Below, in pieces: positions 39,781 to 49,152 of a DNA stretch of 64,000 nt. The notes below the pieces were generated by a model. It had not been told where the DNA came from. It searched no databases and worked only from the letters and a program-made list of their open reading frames with translations. This DNA comes from Christiangramia fulva. Its GTDB lineage: Bacteria; Bacteroidota; Bacteroidia; Flavobacteriales; Flavobacteriaceae. Position 1 is the stretch's first letter, and each line of letters starts with the position of its first letter. Location of the stretch: positions 62,001 to 126,000 of the forward strand of contig NZ_CP028136.1 of the NCBI RefSeq assembly GCF_003024155.1. The letters are read 5' to 3'. Position numbers and translations under genes: made by a program.

Positions 39781-41358
39781 TTAAGATATTAGTGGTAGTT
39801 TAATTGTAAAGGTGCTTCCTTTTCCTTTTTCGCTCATTACCGAGATCTCACCGTGATGATCTTCAATTATCTGCCGGGCGTAGGCCAATCCGAGGCCGTG
39901 TCCCTTCACATTATGAATATCGCCGGTATGTTCCCGGTAAAACTTATCGAATATTTTCTTTTGTACCTGCTTGCTCATCCCCGTTCCCTGATCACGGATT
40001 TCACAACAGATGTAATTTTTTACATTGCTGGTGTAGATATCGATCTTTGGCGGACCTTCGGAATATTTTATCGCGTTGTCCAAAATATTAACGATCACAT
40101 TTGTAAAATGATCCCGGTTAGCCAGGATTGATGACCTTAAAGCACCAAAATGGGTTTGAAGGTAACCACCGCGATCTTCTACGATCAATTCTACATGGGT
40201 GATGGCATCTTCTATAATGTCATGCAACTGCTGCCTTTCCTTTTTCAGGTCCAGCTCATTCTTTTCAAGCTTTGAAATGCGCAAAACATTTTCTACCTGT
40301 GCGTGCATTCTCTTATTTTCGTCTTTTATCATCTGCAAATAACGGGCGACCTTTTCATCATCTGCAATGACCTTTGGATTCTTAATGGCGTCCAGCGCGA
40401 GGTTAATGGTCGCAATGGGCGTTTTGAACTCATGGGTCATATTATTGATAAAATCGGTCTTTATCTGCGAGATCTGTCGTTGTCTTATCAGTTGCGAAAG
40501 CGCACTGGAATACGCGATCACTATGATAAGGGTAAATATGATAGACAGACTTGCCATCAGGATCACTGAAGACAATACCTGTTCTTTTTTATTCGTAAAG
40601 TTCACCAGCAGCCGGTATCCGCTGCCTCCAACCCGGTCCATAAACAAAGGCACAGCATAGGTCGCAGGAAAGTTCAGATCAAAATTTTCAGAATGCAGAT
40701 TTGTGGCTATTCCATTATTATAAACCGCGTATTCAAATTTGGAGCTGAGATCCCTGTCTTTCATTTCCTTCGTCAAAAGATTTTCTATGGTCTCTCCAGA
40801 CACTCTTTGATGAATAGGCAGCCTTTGAACTTCTTCGGCAATCGCAGATCTCAGAATATCCTTTTCTACTTCCTCCATCCTGGAGATCTGTTCAATATGT
40901 GCGATTCGCTGACGCGCGCTTAGATTATTACCCTCAAGATCCTTATTCCTCATAATATCAGTCACCTTTTTTTTGATCATCTTGGTGAACTGGATACTGT
41001 CCTGGGCAAAATCAAGAAAACCCGAAGAAACCTTATAATCTTCTTCTAAAACTGTTTCAGTACTGAAGTAAGTTTCATTCTGGTTTGGGTCCTGGCCTGA
41101 ATAAAAATATTCAGAAACGCTAACGTCATTTAGCCTGCTGTTGGTGCTATCAGGATTTTTTATCTGAAAATAATATTTTTCAAATTCGAGATTCTGAATT
41201 TCTTCGGACACATTTAACAGCACCTGTTTCGCCTCATACGAAAACTGCGCTTCCCTATCATCTATCGTGCTTTTGATCCAATATCCCTGAACGAAAATGA
41301 TACCTATAAGGGATAAACTCATCAGGACTACGAGAAGGACAAAAAGCTTCTTGTTCAT
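39781..41358 (-). CDS. rprX: Sensor histidine kinase, RprX-like
   Basis: A 525-residue membrane kinase. TM1 lies near residues 5-27, a ~230-residue periplasmic sensor follows, and TM2 near 262-285 (LMASLSIIFTLIIVIAYSSAL). The H-box is FINNMTHEFKTPIATINLAL (His ~311), the N-box FTNVIVNILDNAIKYSEGPP, and the G-boxes IRDQGTGMSKQ and KGHGLGLAYARQI. The periplasmic part is rich in charged residues; the signal is unknown. A TACTTTTG -7 box sits 5 nt before the ATG, and a 9-bp inverted repeat lies just upstream. Confidence 0.92.
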   Translation of the reverse strand: MNKKLFVLLVVLMSLSLIGIIFVQGYWIKSTIDDREAQFSYEAKQVLLNVSEEIQNLEFEKYYFQIKNPDSTNSRLNDVSVSEYFYSGQDPNQNETYFSTETVLEEDYKVSSGFLDFAQDSIQFTKMIKKKVTDIMRNKDLEGNNLSARQRIAHIEQISRMEEVEKDILRSAIAEEVQRLPIHQRVSGETIENLLTKEMKDRDLSSKFEYAVYNNGIATNLHSENFDLNFPATYAVPLFMDRVGGSGYRLLVNFTNKKEQVLSSVILMASLSIIFTLIIVIAYSSALSQLIRQRQISQIKTDFINNMTHEFKTPIATINLALDAIKNPKVIADDEKVARYLQMIKDENKRMHAQVENVLRISKLEKNELDLKKERQQLHDIIEDAITHVELIVEDRGGYLQTHFGALRSSILANRDHFTNVIVNILDNAIKYSEGPPKIDIYTSNVKNYICCEIRDQGTGMSKQVQKKIFDKFYREHTGDIHNVKGHGLGLAYARQIIEDHHGEISVMSEKGKGSTFTIKLPLIS

Positions 41359-41363
41359 GCGTT

Positions 41364-41371
41364 CAAAAGTA
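41364..41371 (-). promoter_or_regulatory. -7 box for the rprX-rprY operon
   Basis: TACTTTTG (minus strand) ends 5 nt before the ATG of the kinase gene, implying a leaderless or nearly leaderless mRNA. Confidence 0.5.
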
Positions 41372-41376
41372 ATATT

Positions 41377-41414
41377 TTAACATTTAGAGCTTAAAGTGTT
41401 TAACCAAATGTTAA
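41377..41414. promoter_or_regulatory. 9-bp inverted repeat upstream of the two-component promoter
   Basis: TTAACATTT (41377-41385) and AAATGTTAA (41406-41414) are exact complements separated by 20 bp. One arm is 5 bp upstream of the -7 box, the other overlaps the coaE stop codon. It may be an operator (for example autoregulation by the response regulator) or part of a coaE terminator. Confidence 0.45.
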
Positions 41415-42016
41415 CAGAACTTCTGCGAATTTTGACCTGCTTTTAAGATTTCAAAGTGAATATCCTTAACCTGTTCACGGCTATGGCCTAAATCTGTATT
41501 TTCAATAACAAAATCGGCAAGTTTAGATTTCCTTTCATCGTCCCACTGATTGTTCATTCGGTCGGCGATCTCTTCCGGGGAACTATTATCCCTTTTTTGA
41601 AGTCTTTTAATCCTGGTTTCCTTGGGAGCAGTGACCAGAATACTGAAATCTACCTTTTTATAAGCTCCCGTTTCAAACAGGATCGCGGCTTCATAAAGAA
41701 CATAAGCTGCCTTTTGCCGGGCCTTCCATTCGTTGAAATCGTCAGCCACTGCGGGATGAATGATATTGTTTAATTTTTCAAGAAGGGCCTTGTCTTTAAA
41801 GACGCGTGAGGCGATAAGTTTTCTATCCGGAAGGCCATTTTTATAAGCTTCCTTTCCGAAGATTTCGATGATTTTATTTCTGATCTCTTCCGAAGTTTCC
41901 ATCAGGCGTTTTCCGGCTTCATCGGCAATATAAACCGGCACCTCAAGCTCCCTGAAAAAACCTGCTATGGTCGTTTTTCCGCTGCCAATTCCGCCGGTGA
42001 GTCCTACCGTTATCAT
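41411..42016 (-). CDS. coaE: Dephospho-CoA kinase
   Basis: A 201-residue enzyme for the last step of CoA synthesis, phosphorylating dephospho-CoA with ATP. The P-loop GLTGGIGSGKTTIAGFF (residues 5-21) and YIADEAGKRLME, RKLIASRVFKDKALLEKLNN, HPAVADDF and VLYEAAILFETGAYKKVD are typical. Its ATG overlaps the stop of the YbbR gene by 4 bp. In this genome the CoA genes coaBC and coaE are in the same minus-strand series. Confidence 0.94.
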   Translation of the reverse strand: MITVGLTGGIGSGKTTIAGFFRELEVPVYIADEAGKRLMETSEEIRNKIIEIFGKEAYKNGLPDRKLIASRVFKDKALLEKLNNIIHPAVADDFNEWKARQKAAYVLYEAAILFETGAYKKVDFSILVTAPKETRIKRLQKRDNSSPEEIADRMNNQWDDERKSKLADFVIENTDLGHSREQVKDIHFEILKAGQNSQKFC

Positions 42017-42957
42017 TTCTTGATCACAAATTGAATACGCCTTTCATTAAGCCTGACATTCGTGATAAAAGAAGGTTTTTCCACGATCTTGGCGATCATA
42101 TAATCTTCGCCTTTATTCACTTCACTGTAATCGCACACCACCCGAAAATCGGCTGAAGTGATCTCTTCATACTGCCGCAGGTTTACCTGATAATAGACGA
42201 TCACCGTCTTCGGGAAATAAACAAGGTTCATACCGGAAGGAACATTTATCACTTCAATGGGAATTTCGACACTTCCCTCGGTGAATTTTTCAATTTTCTG
42301 AAAGTAATTCACTGTATTATTATAAAAACTGAGCATTCCCAGGCCACTGGTATCGATCTTCACTTTTCCGCTAATATCCTGGTTGGCTTTATTTATGGTC
42401 AATTTGCGCGTGTACACACTATCAATGGTATCGATCATTCTTTCTGCACCACTTACCTTTACAGAATCAGGTTTAAGTTGAACGGGATTATCAGCCGAAT
42501 AACCCACCGCATAGTTCACCTCAATGCGCGGGATCACCTTCAGCATTTTTTCCTTTTTCTTCTGAAAAGGGATCACGATCTCATCCTGAATGATATGCGA
42601 TTTTTTAAAATCTATTCGTAATTCTTCTTCTATATGGCTCAGGTGATTTTCGATATAATAAACAAGCTGATGATCTTCTACCTCAGCCTGGGAAAGATCT
42701 ATGGTCAGCTCCGGGTCGAAGATCTTATAATAGTAAATGCTGAACCCGGTTTCCTGAAGCTGAAGGTCTACATGATCTGGTCTATCTTCGGAAATGCTTT
42801 TATCGAGAGGCGGATTGATATAGTTAAGGGGAATTTCTATGGTTTGGGTGTAGGTCTTGGAAAACTGAACCAATACCCATACTATGGCTGAAAAAACCAG
42901 GAAAAAACTGAAGGTCTTTACACTGGACCTTTTAAATAATCGACGTTTTTTAAGCAC
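42013..42957 (-). CDS. YbbR-like domain protein
   Basis: A 314-residue membrane-anchored protein. A single N-terminal helix (SFFLVFSAIVWVLVQFSK, residues ~16-33) is followed by repeated YbbR-like beta domains, seen as TIEIPLNYINPP and, later, SVEIPIEVINVPSGMNLVYF. In other bacteria YbbR/CdaR regulates cyclic-di-AMP synthase, but here no cdaA gene is adjacent, so the role is open. It overlaps the GT2 gene by 8 bp and coaE by 4 bp, an order often seen in Bacteroidota. Confidence 0.82.
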   Translation of the reverse strand: MLKKRRLFKRSSVKTFSFFLVFSAIVWVLVQFSKTYTQTIEIPLNYINPPLDKSISEDRPDHVDLQLQETGFSIYYYKIFDPELTIDLSQAEVEDHQLVYYIENHLSHIEEELRIDFKKSHIIQDEIVIPFQKKKEKMLKVIPRIEVNYAVGYSADNPVQLKPDSVKVSGAERMIDTIDSVYTRKLTINKANQDISGKVKIDTSGLGMLSFYNNTVNYFQKIEKFTEGSVEIPIEVINVPSGMNLVYFPKTVIVYYQVNLRQYEEITSADFRVVCDYSEVNKGEDYMIAKIVEKPSFITNVRLNERRIQFVIKK

Positions 42958-43960
42958 TTTTAGTTTTTTTGAAAAACAATTGCGGAAACACCTCTTCAGG
43001 ATTCCTATTTAAAATCCCTATTCTGAATACCGAAAGTAAAAACCCGTATCCGTATCCCGAAAACTGGACGATCACAGCCCTTAAGGCCATAAGCCCGGTA
43101 TAAAGGCTTTTCGTCTTTATAGAAGCATCTATGACAATTACCGAAAAATAAATAATATAAACTCCTAAATAAAAAAAATATCCTGCCGTGGCCAGTCCCG
43201 CTGAAATGAGCAATCCGATCAAAAATAGCAGCGGAAACCAATAAGTGACATTTCCAGAACCAGGATGCCATTTGTTCAAAATTGGCCTTACCATACCGAA
43301 TTTTTTTACCTGCACATAAAATTTTTGCCAGTCTATCCTACGCTTATGAAAAACTTTCGCTTCAGGGATCAGGCAGATATTAAACCTTTTTTCCTTCAAC
43401 CTCAAACTCAAATCGGGATCTTCACCCGGATGTATGTTTCCAAAGCCGCCGCTCGCCTGAAAGGCTTCGCGGCTCAGGCCCATATTAAAACTTCGTGGCT
43501 GAAAACCCTCTTTTTTGCCTCCCCTGATTCCGCCGGTTGTAAAAAAAGAGGTCATACTGTAATCAATCGCCTTCTGGACCCGTGAAAAAGACTCGTGCGC
43601 GGCATCGGGGCCGCCAAAACAGTCACAGCTATTTTCATTCAGGAAAGCCTCCACTTCCTCTAAATAATCAGGCGGAAGAATAACATCTGAATCAAGGATA
43701 AGAAAATAATCACTTTTAGCCTTCAGCATCCCGAAATTTCGGGAATCCCCGGGACCGGAATTGGATTTATAGAAATAGTGAATATCCAGCTTCGGGGAAT
43801 ATTCTTCTGTGATCTTATCAGATTTCAGGTTAGAACCGTCTTCCACAACAATAACCTCAAAAGGAATATTTCCCCTGAGCTGAAGCATACTTTCCAGCAG
43901 TTCCCTGATCTCTTCAGGACGGTTGTAAACAGGAATAATAAAAGAATATTTGGGCTGCAT
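42950..43960 (-). CDS. Membrane-anchored glycosyltransferase family 2
   Basis: A 336-residue GT2 enzyme with C-terminal membrane helices. Motifs are YSFIIPVYNRPEEIRELLES (residues 5-24), VIVVEDGSNLKSD, GPGDSRNFGMLKAKSDYFL and LILDSDVILP (DSD metal site), with HPGEDPDLSLRLKEKRFNI as the base region. Hydrophobic segments near 240-295 (WFPLLFLIGLLISAGLATAG) anchor it. It lies outside the polysaccharide cluster among housekeeping genes, as is usual in this family of bacteria, and may serve a constitutive envelope glycan. Confidence 0.9.
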   Translation of the reverse strand: MQPKYSFIIPVYNRPEEIRELLESMLQLRGNIPFEVIVVEDGSNLKSDKITEEYSPKLDIHYFYKSNSGPGDSRNFGMLKAKSDYFLILDSDVILPPDYLEEVEAFLNENSCDCFGGPDAAHESFSRVQKAIDYSMTSFFTTGGIRGGKKEGFQPRSFNMGLSREAFQASGGFGNIHPGEDPDLSLRLKEKRFNICLIPEAKVFHKRRIDWQKFYVQVKKFGMVRPILNKWHPGSGNVTYWFPLLFLIGLLISAGLATAGYFFYLGVYIIYFSVIVIDASIKTKSLYTGLMALRAVIVQFSGYGYGFLLSVFRIGILNRNPEEVFPQLFFKKTKSA

Positions 43961-44100
43961 GTGAAAAGCACTTCAAAAAGAACCGTCTAAAAATCATGAA
44001 AATCATTCTTATTTTAATCGGCAATTCCAGGATTTGATCCTCAGAAATCCAAAAACCGGTTTCAGATTAGAAATCACAGATTTTCAGACGATCCTCTTAT

Positions 44101-44928
44101 TTATTTTTCTTCCTCGTTGCGGTCAAAGGCTTCCATTACCTCCTGGCTAACTCCCATATTTGAAAATCCGCCATCGTGATAAAGGTTCTGGAGAGTTACC
44201 TTTCTGGTAAGGTCAGAGAAAAGAGATACTGTATAATTAGCACATTCCTGGGCTGTTGCATTCCCAAGGGGAGACGTTTTTTCCGCGAAAGCGATAAATC
44301 CGCCAAAGCCTTTTACTCCCTGTCCAGCCGTAGTGGGCGTTGGAGATTGCGAAATTGTATTTACCCGCACCTTTTTATCTTTTCCGAAGAAATATCCGAA
44401 ACTGCGAGCGATGGATTCCAGATAGGCTTTGTTATCGGCCATATCGTTATAATCAGGAAAAACGCGTTGTGCCGCCATATAGCTCAGGGCAACAATGCTT
44501 CCCCATTCATTCATCGCGTCTTTTTTGTAAAGCACCTGCATCACCTTATGAAAAGAAACCGCAGAAACATCCCAGCCTTTAGTGGTGAAATCGTAATTCA
44601 TATCGGTGTAGTGATTCCCTTTTCGCACATTCACAGACATCCCGATGGAATGAAGCACAAAATCGATCTTCCCTCCCAGGATTTCCACAGATTTCTCTAC
44701 TAGGTTCTCAAGATCTTCCACACTTGTTGCGTCGGCAGGAATGATCTCAGAACCCGTTTTCTCAGCAAGATCCTTGATATTCCCCATTCTCATGGCTATT
44801 GGCGCATTGGTAAGCACAAATTTACCTCCTTCGGCATGAACGGTTTCAGCAGTTTTCCAGGCGATCGAATTCTCATCAAGCGCACCGAAAATAATTCCTC
44901 TTTTCCCTTTCAACAGGTTATATGACAT
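44101..44928 (-). CDS. fabI: Enoyl-[acyl-carrier-protein] reductase (NADH)
   Basis: A 275-residue SDR enzyme for the last reduction in each fatty-acid elongation cycle. The N-terminus KGKRGIIFGALDENSIAWK carries the modified Gly-rich loop typical of FabI. FVLHSIGMSV is the enoyl-reductase motif. The catalytic Tyr160 and Lys167 are in PDYNDMADNK, with Tyr150 in ALSYMAAQR. The triclosan-region Gly-Met pair of E. coli (around its residue 159) is replaced by Asp-Met-Ala-Asp, as in other Bacteroidota enzymes. It lies 79 nt downstream of recN. Confidence 0.95.
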   Translation of the reverse strand: MSYNLLKGKRGIIFGALDENSIAWKTAETVHAEGGKFVLTNAPIAMRMGNIKDLAEKTGSEIIPADATSVEDLENLVEKSVEILGGKIDFVLHSIGMSVNVRKGNHYTDMNYDFTTKGWDVSAVSFHKVMQVLYKKDAMNEWGSIVALSYMAAQRVFPDYNDMADNKAYLESIARSFGYFFGKDKKVRVNTISQSPTPTTAGQGVKGFGGFIAFAEKTSPLGNATAQECANYTVSLFSDLTRKVTLQNLYHDGGFSNMGVSQEVMEAFDRNEEEK

Positions 44929-45007
44929 TTGATTTTATTTTATGGTTGTTGGTTTGTAAAGATAGCAAAGAAGTTTCATAATGGGAAAAACGATTCTCCG
45001 GCTTTCA

Positions 45008-46660
45008 TTAATTCAGAAGAGCCCGGGCATGAGCAAGAGCTGAATCGGTTTTGGCATTTCCGCCAAGCATCAGGGCCAGTTCTTCGATTCGCTCATTTTC
45101 CTCCAGCCGAAGGATCTTTGTTTGCGTGGCCGTTTCACTGTCTTCTTTGAAAATTTTAAAATGAGTAGCGCCTTTTCCGGCGATCTGCGGAAGGTGGGTT
45201 ATGGCGATCACCTGCATGGAATTGCCCATTCTTTTAAGGATTTCCCCCATCTTCTGAGCGATTTCACCCGAAACTCCCGTATCGATCTCATCAAAAATAA
45301 TGGTAGGTAAATTGCTTTGAGCCGAAAGAATACTTTTTACAGCAAGCATGATCCTGGATAATTCTCCTCCCGAAGCTGCCTTTTTCATCTCCTTAAAACT
45401 GCCGCCTTTATTGGCCGCCAGGTACCATTCCAGTTTATCCCGGCCGTTGCTTAGAAATTCGCTTCCTTTTTCGAGCTCGATATTTAAACGTGCATTTGGC
45501 ATCCCAAGGTCTTTTAAGATCTGCTCGGTTTGCTCGATAAATGCAGGGATTATTTTTTTCCGATTTTCGTGAAGAGTGTCGGCGATCTTTGAAACGACCT
45601 CTTTTTGAGCTTTGATTTCCTTTTCGATTTCAGAAACCATTGAATCGGCATTTTCGGTCACCGCGACCTTTTCGCGTAATTCACTCATGATCTGAAGCAG
45701 TTCTGCTATATCCCCCGCGTTATGCTTTTTCTGAAGGTTATAAATGGCCTGTAATTTCTGGTTGATGGTTTCCAGTTCTTCAGGATTGGCTTCTACCCTG
45801 TCCAGCGCAGCAGTCATCTCGGTCTCCAAATCGTCAAGTTCGATGATCACACTCTGGATACGCTCATGAAAAGCTTCATAAGCCGTAGAAAATTTGGAAA
45901 TCCTGGCCAGGTGGGCACGCACTGCTTTAAGACTTTCAAGGCTACCAATTTCTTCCTGCTGCAGTAAATTTAGGGCAGAACTGAGGTTTTCGGTCAGTTC
46001 TTCCACATTATTCAACTCCTCATACCTCTCCTCGAGTTCCTCCTGCATACCTTCCTTTAAATTCGCCGCTTCCAGTTCTTTTAAAAGAAACAAGTTGTAA
46101 TCGTATTCTTTAGCTGCAAGGGATTGTTCTTCTTTAAGTTCTTCAAGTCTTGCCAGCAGCGCCTTATATGTTTTCAGCTCCTTTTTATATTCAATGATCA
46201 CCGATTCGTTCTTTGCGATAGTATCGATGACATTGAACTGGTATTCAGAATTTCCAAGGCTTAAGGTCTCATGCTGGCTATGAATATCGATAAGATAACT
46301 TCCCAGTTTTGAAAGCGCTGAAATGGTAACCGGTGTATCATTAATAAAGGCTCGTGATTTTCCCGAAGGAAGAATTTCCCGCCTTATGATACTGTTCGGT
46401 TCATAATCGAGATCTTCTTTTTTGAAAAAACTCTGAAGTTTATAATTTGTAATGCCGAAAACGCCTTCGATCACACATTTTTTCTCCGGATCCCTGATGG
46501 AACTGAAATCGGCGCGATCACCCAAAAGCAATCCTAAAGCCCCAAGCATGATAGATTTTCCCGCACCGGTTTCCCCGGTGATAATGGTAAAACCGTTTTC
46601 CAGGCGAATATTGATATCTTCAATAAGCGCGTAATTTTTTATCGAAAGAGATGTGAGCAA
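45008..46660 (-). CDS. recN: DNA repair protein RecN
   Basis: A 550-residue SMC-like ATPase acting on DNA double-strand breaks. Walker A GETGAGKS (residues 29-36) is in the N-terminal head; two long coiled coils flank a hinge in the middle (LEELKEEQSLAAKEYDYNLF; ELREKVAVTENADSMVSEIE). The C-terminal head has the signature KKAASGGELSRIMLAVKSIL and Walker B LPTIIFDEIDTGVSGEIAQK. Start codon TTG at 46660 gives the conserved LTSLSIKNYALIED. It follows the PorD-like gene in a stable Bacteroidota order. Confidence 0.95.
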   Translation of the reverse strand: MLTSLSIKNYALIEDINIRLENGFTIITGETGAGKSIMLGALGLLLGDRADFSSIRDPEKKCVIEGVFGITNYKLQSFFKKEDLDYEPNSIIRREILPSGKSRAFINDTPVTISALSKLGSYLIDIHSQHETLSLGNSEYQFNVIDTIAKNESVIIEYKKELKTYKALLARLEELKEEQSLAAKEYDYNLFLLKELEAANLKEGMQEELEERYEELNNVEELTENLSSALNLLQQEEIGSLESLKAVRAHLARISKFSTAYEAFHERIQSVIIELDDLETEMTAALDRVEANPEELETINQKLQAIYNLQKKHNAGDIAELLQIMSELREKVAVTENADSMVSEIEKEIKAQKEVVSKIADTLHENRKKIIPAFIEQTEQILKDLGMPNARLNIELEKGSEFLSNGRDKLEWYLAANKGGSFKEMKKAASGGELSRIMLAVKSILSAQSNLPTIIFDEIDTGVSGEIAQKMGEILKRMGNSMQVIAITHLPQIAGKGATHFKIFKEDSETATQTKILRLEENERIEELALMLGGNAKTDSALAHARALLN

Positions 46661-46717
46661 ATCGCTAAAATTTGTGCTAAATATACGTGAGAAAAAACTT
46701 CAAATCAACCAAAAAGA

Positions 46718-47605
46718 TCATTGAATACTTCTCCAGTTCTTGGAGTAACGGGGAGCGATATTGTTCAATGTTTCAATGAGATCGGCCTTATTTACCGAAG
46801 GCCCTCCCGAGAAGATAGACGTTATCTCGTCAGCCTTGGCATCAAAAAACACCCGAAGCAACAGCGAATTATTTCGTCGGCGGTTCATCACCTCAAGTTT
46901 ATTAAAGGTTTCAGCAATGGCTTTTTTTCCGGTAAGTAGATCTGCAGCCATAATATCAAGCCCCAATCTATGATAATCGTAGAGTGACTCGCGATATTCG
47001 GCATAAGTATTCGCCAGCAAATCGGCATTGAGCCTAAATCTCGAACGCGGACCATCGGCGCCGCTCCAGCCCCTGTAATTTCCCTGTTGGGCGGTGGTTA
47101 CAATGCGATTCGCTTCTTCAAAATAAGGCGTTCCACCCATTGGCGCGAAAGTATCGGCATCAAGCCCCATAATAGTATAGACATAGAAAGAAATCACTGA
47201 AACCAGGTTAGAGCTAAAAGTATTCTGACTATAATTTAACGGCTGAAATTCGCGATAATTGAAGCCCAGTTGTTCATCTTTAAAATTAAAAACAGGGGTT
47301 ACCAGTGAGGTGCCATATACCGGTCTTGAAGACTGTACCTGAATATTTCCATTAAAACTTTCACCTTCAAAACTGGTAATGGTAATGAACATACTGCAGT
47401 TGATGCGCTCCTGTGGCTGAAAACTTCTTTCGGTCCAGTTCGTACGGTTCACAAATTCTGTAAGCGCACGCTGCAGGGTTTTAAAAACCGAAAGATTTGC
47501 CTGTCCCGTCTGCTCGGCATTGATGATCACCTCGCAGTTGAGTTGCTGGGCAGAACAGAGCTGCATCCCGGTAAAAAATAATATTAGAAGAAAAACCTTA
47601 CGCAT
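46718..47605 (-). CDS. porD: DUF4835 protein, type IX secretion PorD-like
   Basis: A 295-residue exported protein with a signal peptide (FLLILFFTGMQLCSAQ, cleavage near residue 19) and the DUF4835 body: NRTNWTERSFQPQERINCSM, EFQPLNYSQNTF, VISFYVYTIMGLDADTF and the conserved NYRGWSGADGPRSRF. This family is annotated as PorD of the type IX secretion system, a periplasmic or outer-membrane factor. The window also encodes a T9SS cargo protein (34498-38847), consistent with an active system. It overlaps coaBC by 8 bp. Confidence 0.85.
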   Translation of the reverse strand: MRKVFLLILFFTGMQLCSAQQLNCEVIINAEQTGQANLSVFKTLQRALTEFVNRTNWTERSFQPQERINCSMFITITSFEGESFNGNIQVQSSRPVYGTSLVTPVFNFKDEQLGFNYREFQPLNYSQNTFSSNLVSVISFYVYTIMGLDADTFAPMGGTPYFEEANRIVTTAQQGNYRGWSGADGPRSRFRLNADLLANTYAEYRESLYDYHRLGLDIMAADLLTGKKAIAETFNKLEVMNRRRNNSLLLRVFFDAKADEITSIFSGGPSVNKADLIETLNNIAPRYSKNWRSIQ

Positions 47606-48803
47606 TTAGTAAATCTATAACTTCTTTTAGAATATCCAAGGCCACTTCTTTTTTAGATTTTAAATCGAATTTCACCTGATGATCGGGATAAATGATAGTC
47701 ACTTTATTGGTGTCTTCCTGAAATCCCGCGCCCTTGTCACGCAATGAATTTAATACAATAAAATCAAGATTCTTCTTTTCGAGCTTTTTTCTTGCATTGG
47801 CTTCTTCTTCATTTGTTTCCAAAGCAAAACCTATAAGTTTCTGATGCTTTTTCCTTTGTCCTAATGTAGCCAGGATATCCTCAGTTTTGGTAAGTTCCAG
47901 GGTGATATCTCCCGATTTCTTGATCTTTTGATCGGCAACATTTTTCGGTTTATAATCGGCCACTGCAGCGGCCGCAATAAAAACATCACAATCTTCAAAA
48001 TTTGAAGTCGCCGCCTCATACATTTCACGGGTACTTGTAATCCGTATTAAACGGATACTTTTTTCATCCACTTCCACATGGGAAGGCCCAAGGATAAGCG
48101 TCACCTCAGCACCAAGACCCGCAGCTACTTCAGCAAGTTCACTACCCATTTTCCCGCTGGAATGATTCCCGATAAATCGAACCGGATCGATCGCTTCATA
48201 AGTAGGTCCGGCGGTAATGAGTATTTTTTTTCCTTTTAAAGGTAAATCTTTGGTAAAATGATTTTCGAGGAAATAGATGATCTCTTCCGGCTCGGCCATT
48301 CGGCCTTCGCCGTGGAGTCCGCTGGCAAGTTCACCGGTTCCTGCAGGGATCATAATATTCCCGTAACTCTCAAGCGTTTCAAAACTTTTTTTTGTGGATG
48401 GGTGTTTATACATATCCAGGTCCATCGCGGGCGCGAAGAACACCGGGCATTTTGCCGAAAGGTAAACGGCAAGCAAAAAATTATCGCTGTTGCCGGCTGC
48501 CATTTTTGACAGGCTATTGGCTGTAGCAGGGGCTAAAAGCATAAAATCGGCCCAAAGGCCGAGTTCTACGTGGTTGTTCCAGCGAGCATTTTCGTCTTCC
48601 TCATCGGTAAATGAAGAATAAACTTCATTTTTAGAAAGTGTGGAAAGTGTAAGCGGGGTAATAAATTCTTTTGCCGCGGGCGTCATCACTACTTTTACTT
48701 CGGCTCCGGCCTTAATAAATAAGCGAACCAAAGAGGCAGATTTATAAGCGGCAATACCACCGGTAATGCCTAATAAAACTTTCTTGCCCTTTAGTGAAGA
48801 CAT
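47598..48803 (-). CDS. coaBC: Bifunctional phosphopantothenoylcysteine decarboxylase / phosphopantothenate-cysteine ligase
   Basis: A 401-residue two-domain CoA-synthesis enzyme. The N-terminal flavoprotein (CoaC) shows KVLLGITGGIAAYKSASLVR, WNNHVELGLWADFMLLAPAT and CPVFFAPAMDLDMY. The C-terminal ligase (CoaB) starts LKGKKILITAGPTYEAIDPV with RFIGNHSSGKMGSELAEVAA and has the KIKKSGDITLELTKTEDIL region. Normal length and motif order. It is between the rpoZ-like and porD-like genes in one minus-strand operon. Confidence 0.95.
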   Translation of the reverse strand: MSSLKGKKVLLGITGGIAAYKSASLVRLFIKAGAEVKVVMTPAAKEFITPLTLSTLSKNEVYSSFTDEEDENARWNNHVELGLWADFMLLAPATANSLSKMAAGNSDNFLLAVYLSAKCPVFFAPAMDLDMYKHPSTKKSFETLESYGNIMIPAGTGELASGLHGEGRMAEPEEIIYFLENHFTKDLPLKGKKILITAGPTYEAIDPVRFIGNHSSGKMGSELAEVAAGLGAEVTLILGPSHVEVDEKSIRLIRITSTREMYEAATSNFEDCDVFIAAAAVADYKPKNVADQKIKKSGDITLELTKTEDILATLGQRKKHQKLIGFALETNEEEANARKKLEKKNLDFIVLNSLRDKGAGFQEDTNKVTIIYPDHQVKFDLKSKKEVALDILKEVIDLLNA

Positions 48804-48815
48804 ACCGAAACAGTT

Positions 48816-49145
48816 CTATTCTTCGGTATCTTTCGTATTGCGGTAGTAAATTTTATCTTCAAGCCATTCCTCAATTGCCAACGCCTGTGGCTTAGGAAGT
48901 CTTTCATAAAATTTAGATACTTCTATCTGCTCCTTATTTTCAAAAATCTCGTCTAGAGAATCGTTATAAGTAGCAAATTCATCGAGCTTTTCCAGTAATT
49001 CCTTTTTGATTTCAGAATTGATCTGTGTGGCCCTTTTCGCAATTATTGAAATTGCTTCATAGATATTCCCTGTGGGCTCATCTATAAGGTTTTTGTTGTA
49101 AGTAGTGGTGTTAACCGGAGCGTCAATTTTCTTAAAATCCATCAT
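48816..49145 (-). CDS. rpoZ: RNA polymerase omega subunit-like protein
   Basis: A 109-residue protein matching the Bacteroidota omega-type RNA polymerase subunit: GNIYEAISIIAKRATQINSE corresponds to the omega core helix (NRFEL...ARAxQ in E. coli), followed by IKKELLEKLDEFATYNDSLD. It should stabilise the beta-prime subunit of RNA polymerase. Either of the first two Met codons could be the start. It lies between bamD and coaBC; linkage to coaBC recalls the rpoZ-coaBC order common in other phyla, which supports the call. Confidence 0.82.
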   Translation of the reverse strand: MMDFKKIDAPVNTTTYNKNLIDEPTGNIYEAISIIAKRATQINSEIKKELLEKLDEFATYNDSLDEIFENKEQIEVSKFYERLPKPQALAIEEWLEDKIYYRNTKDTEE

Positions 49146-49152
49146 GCCTTAA

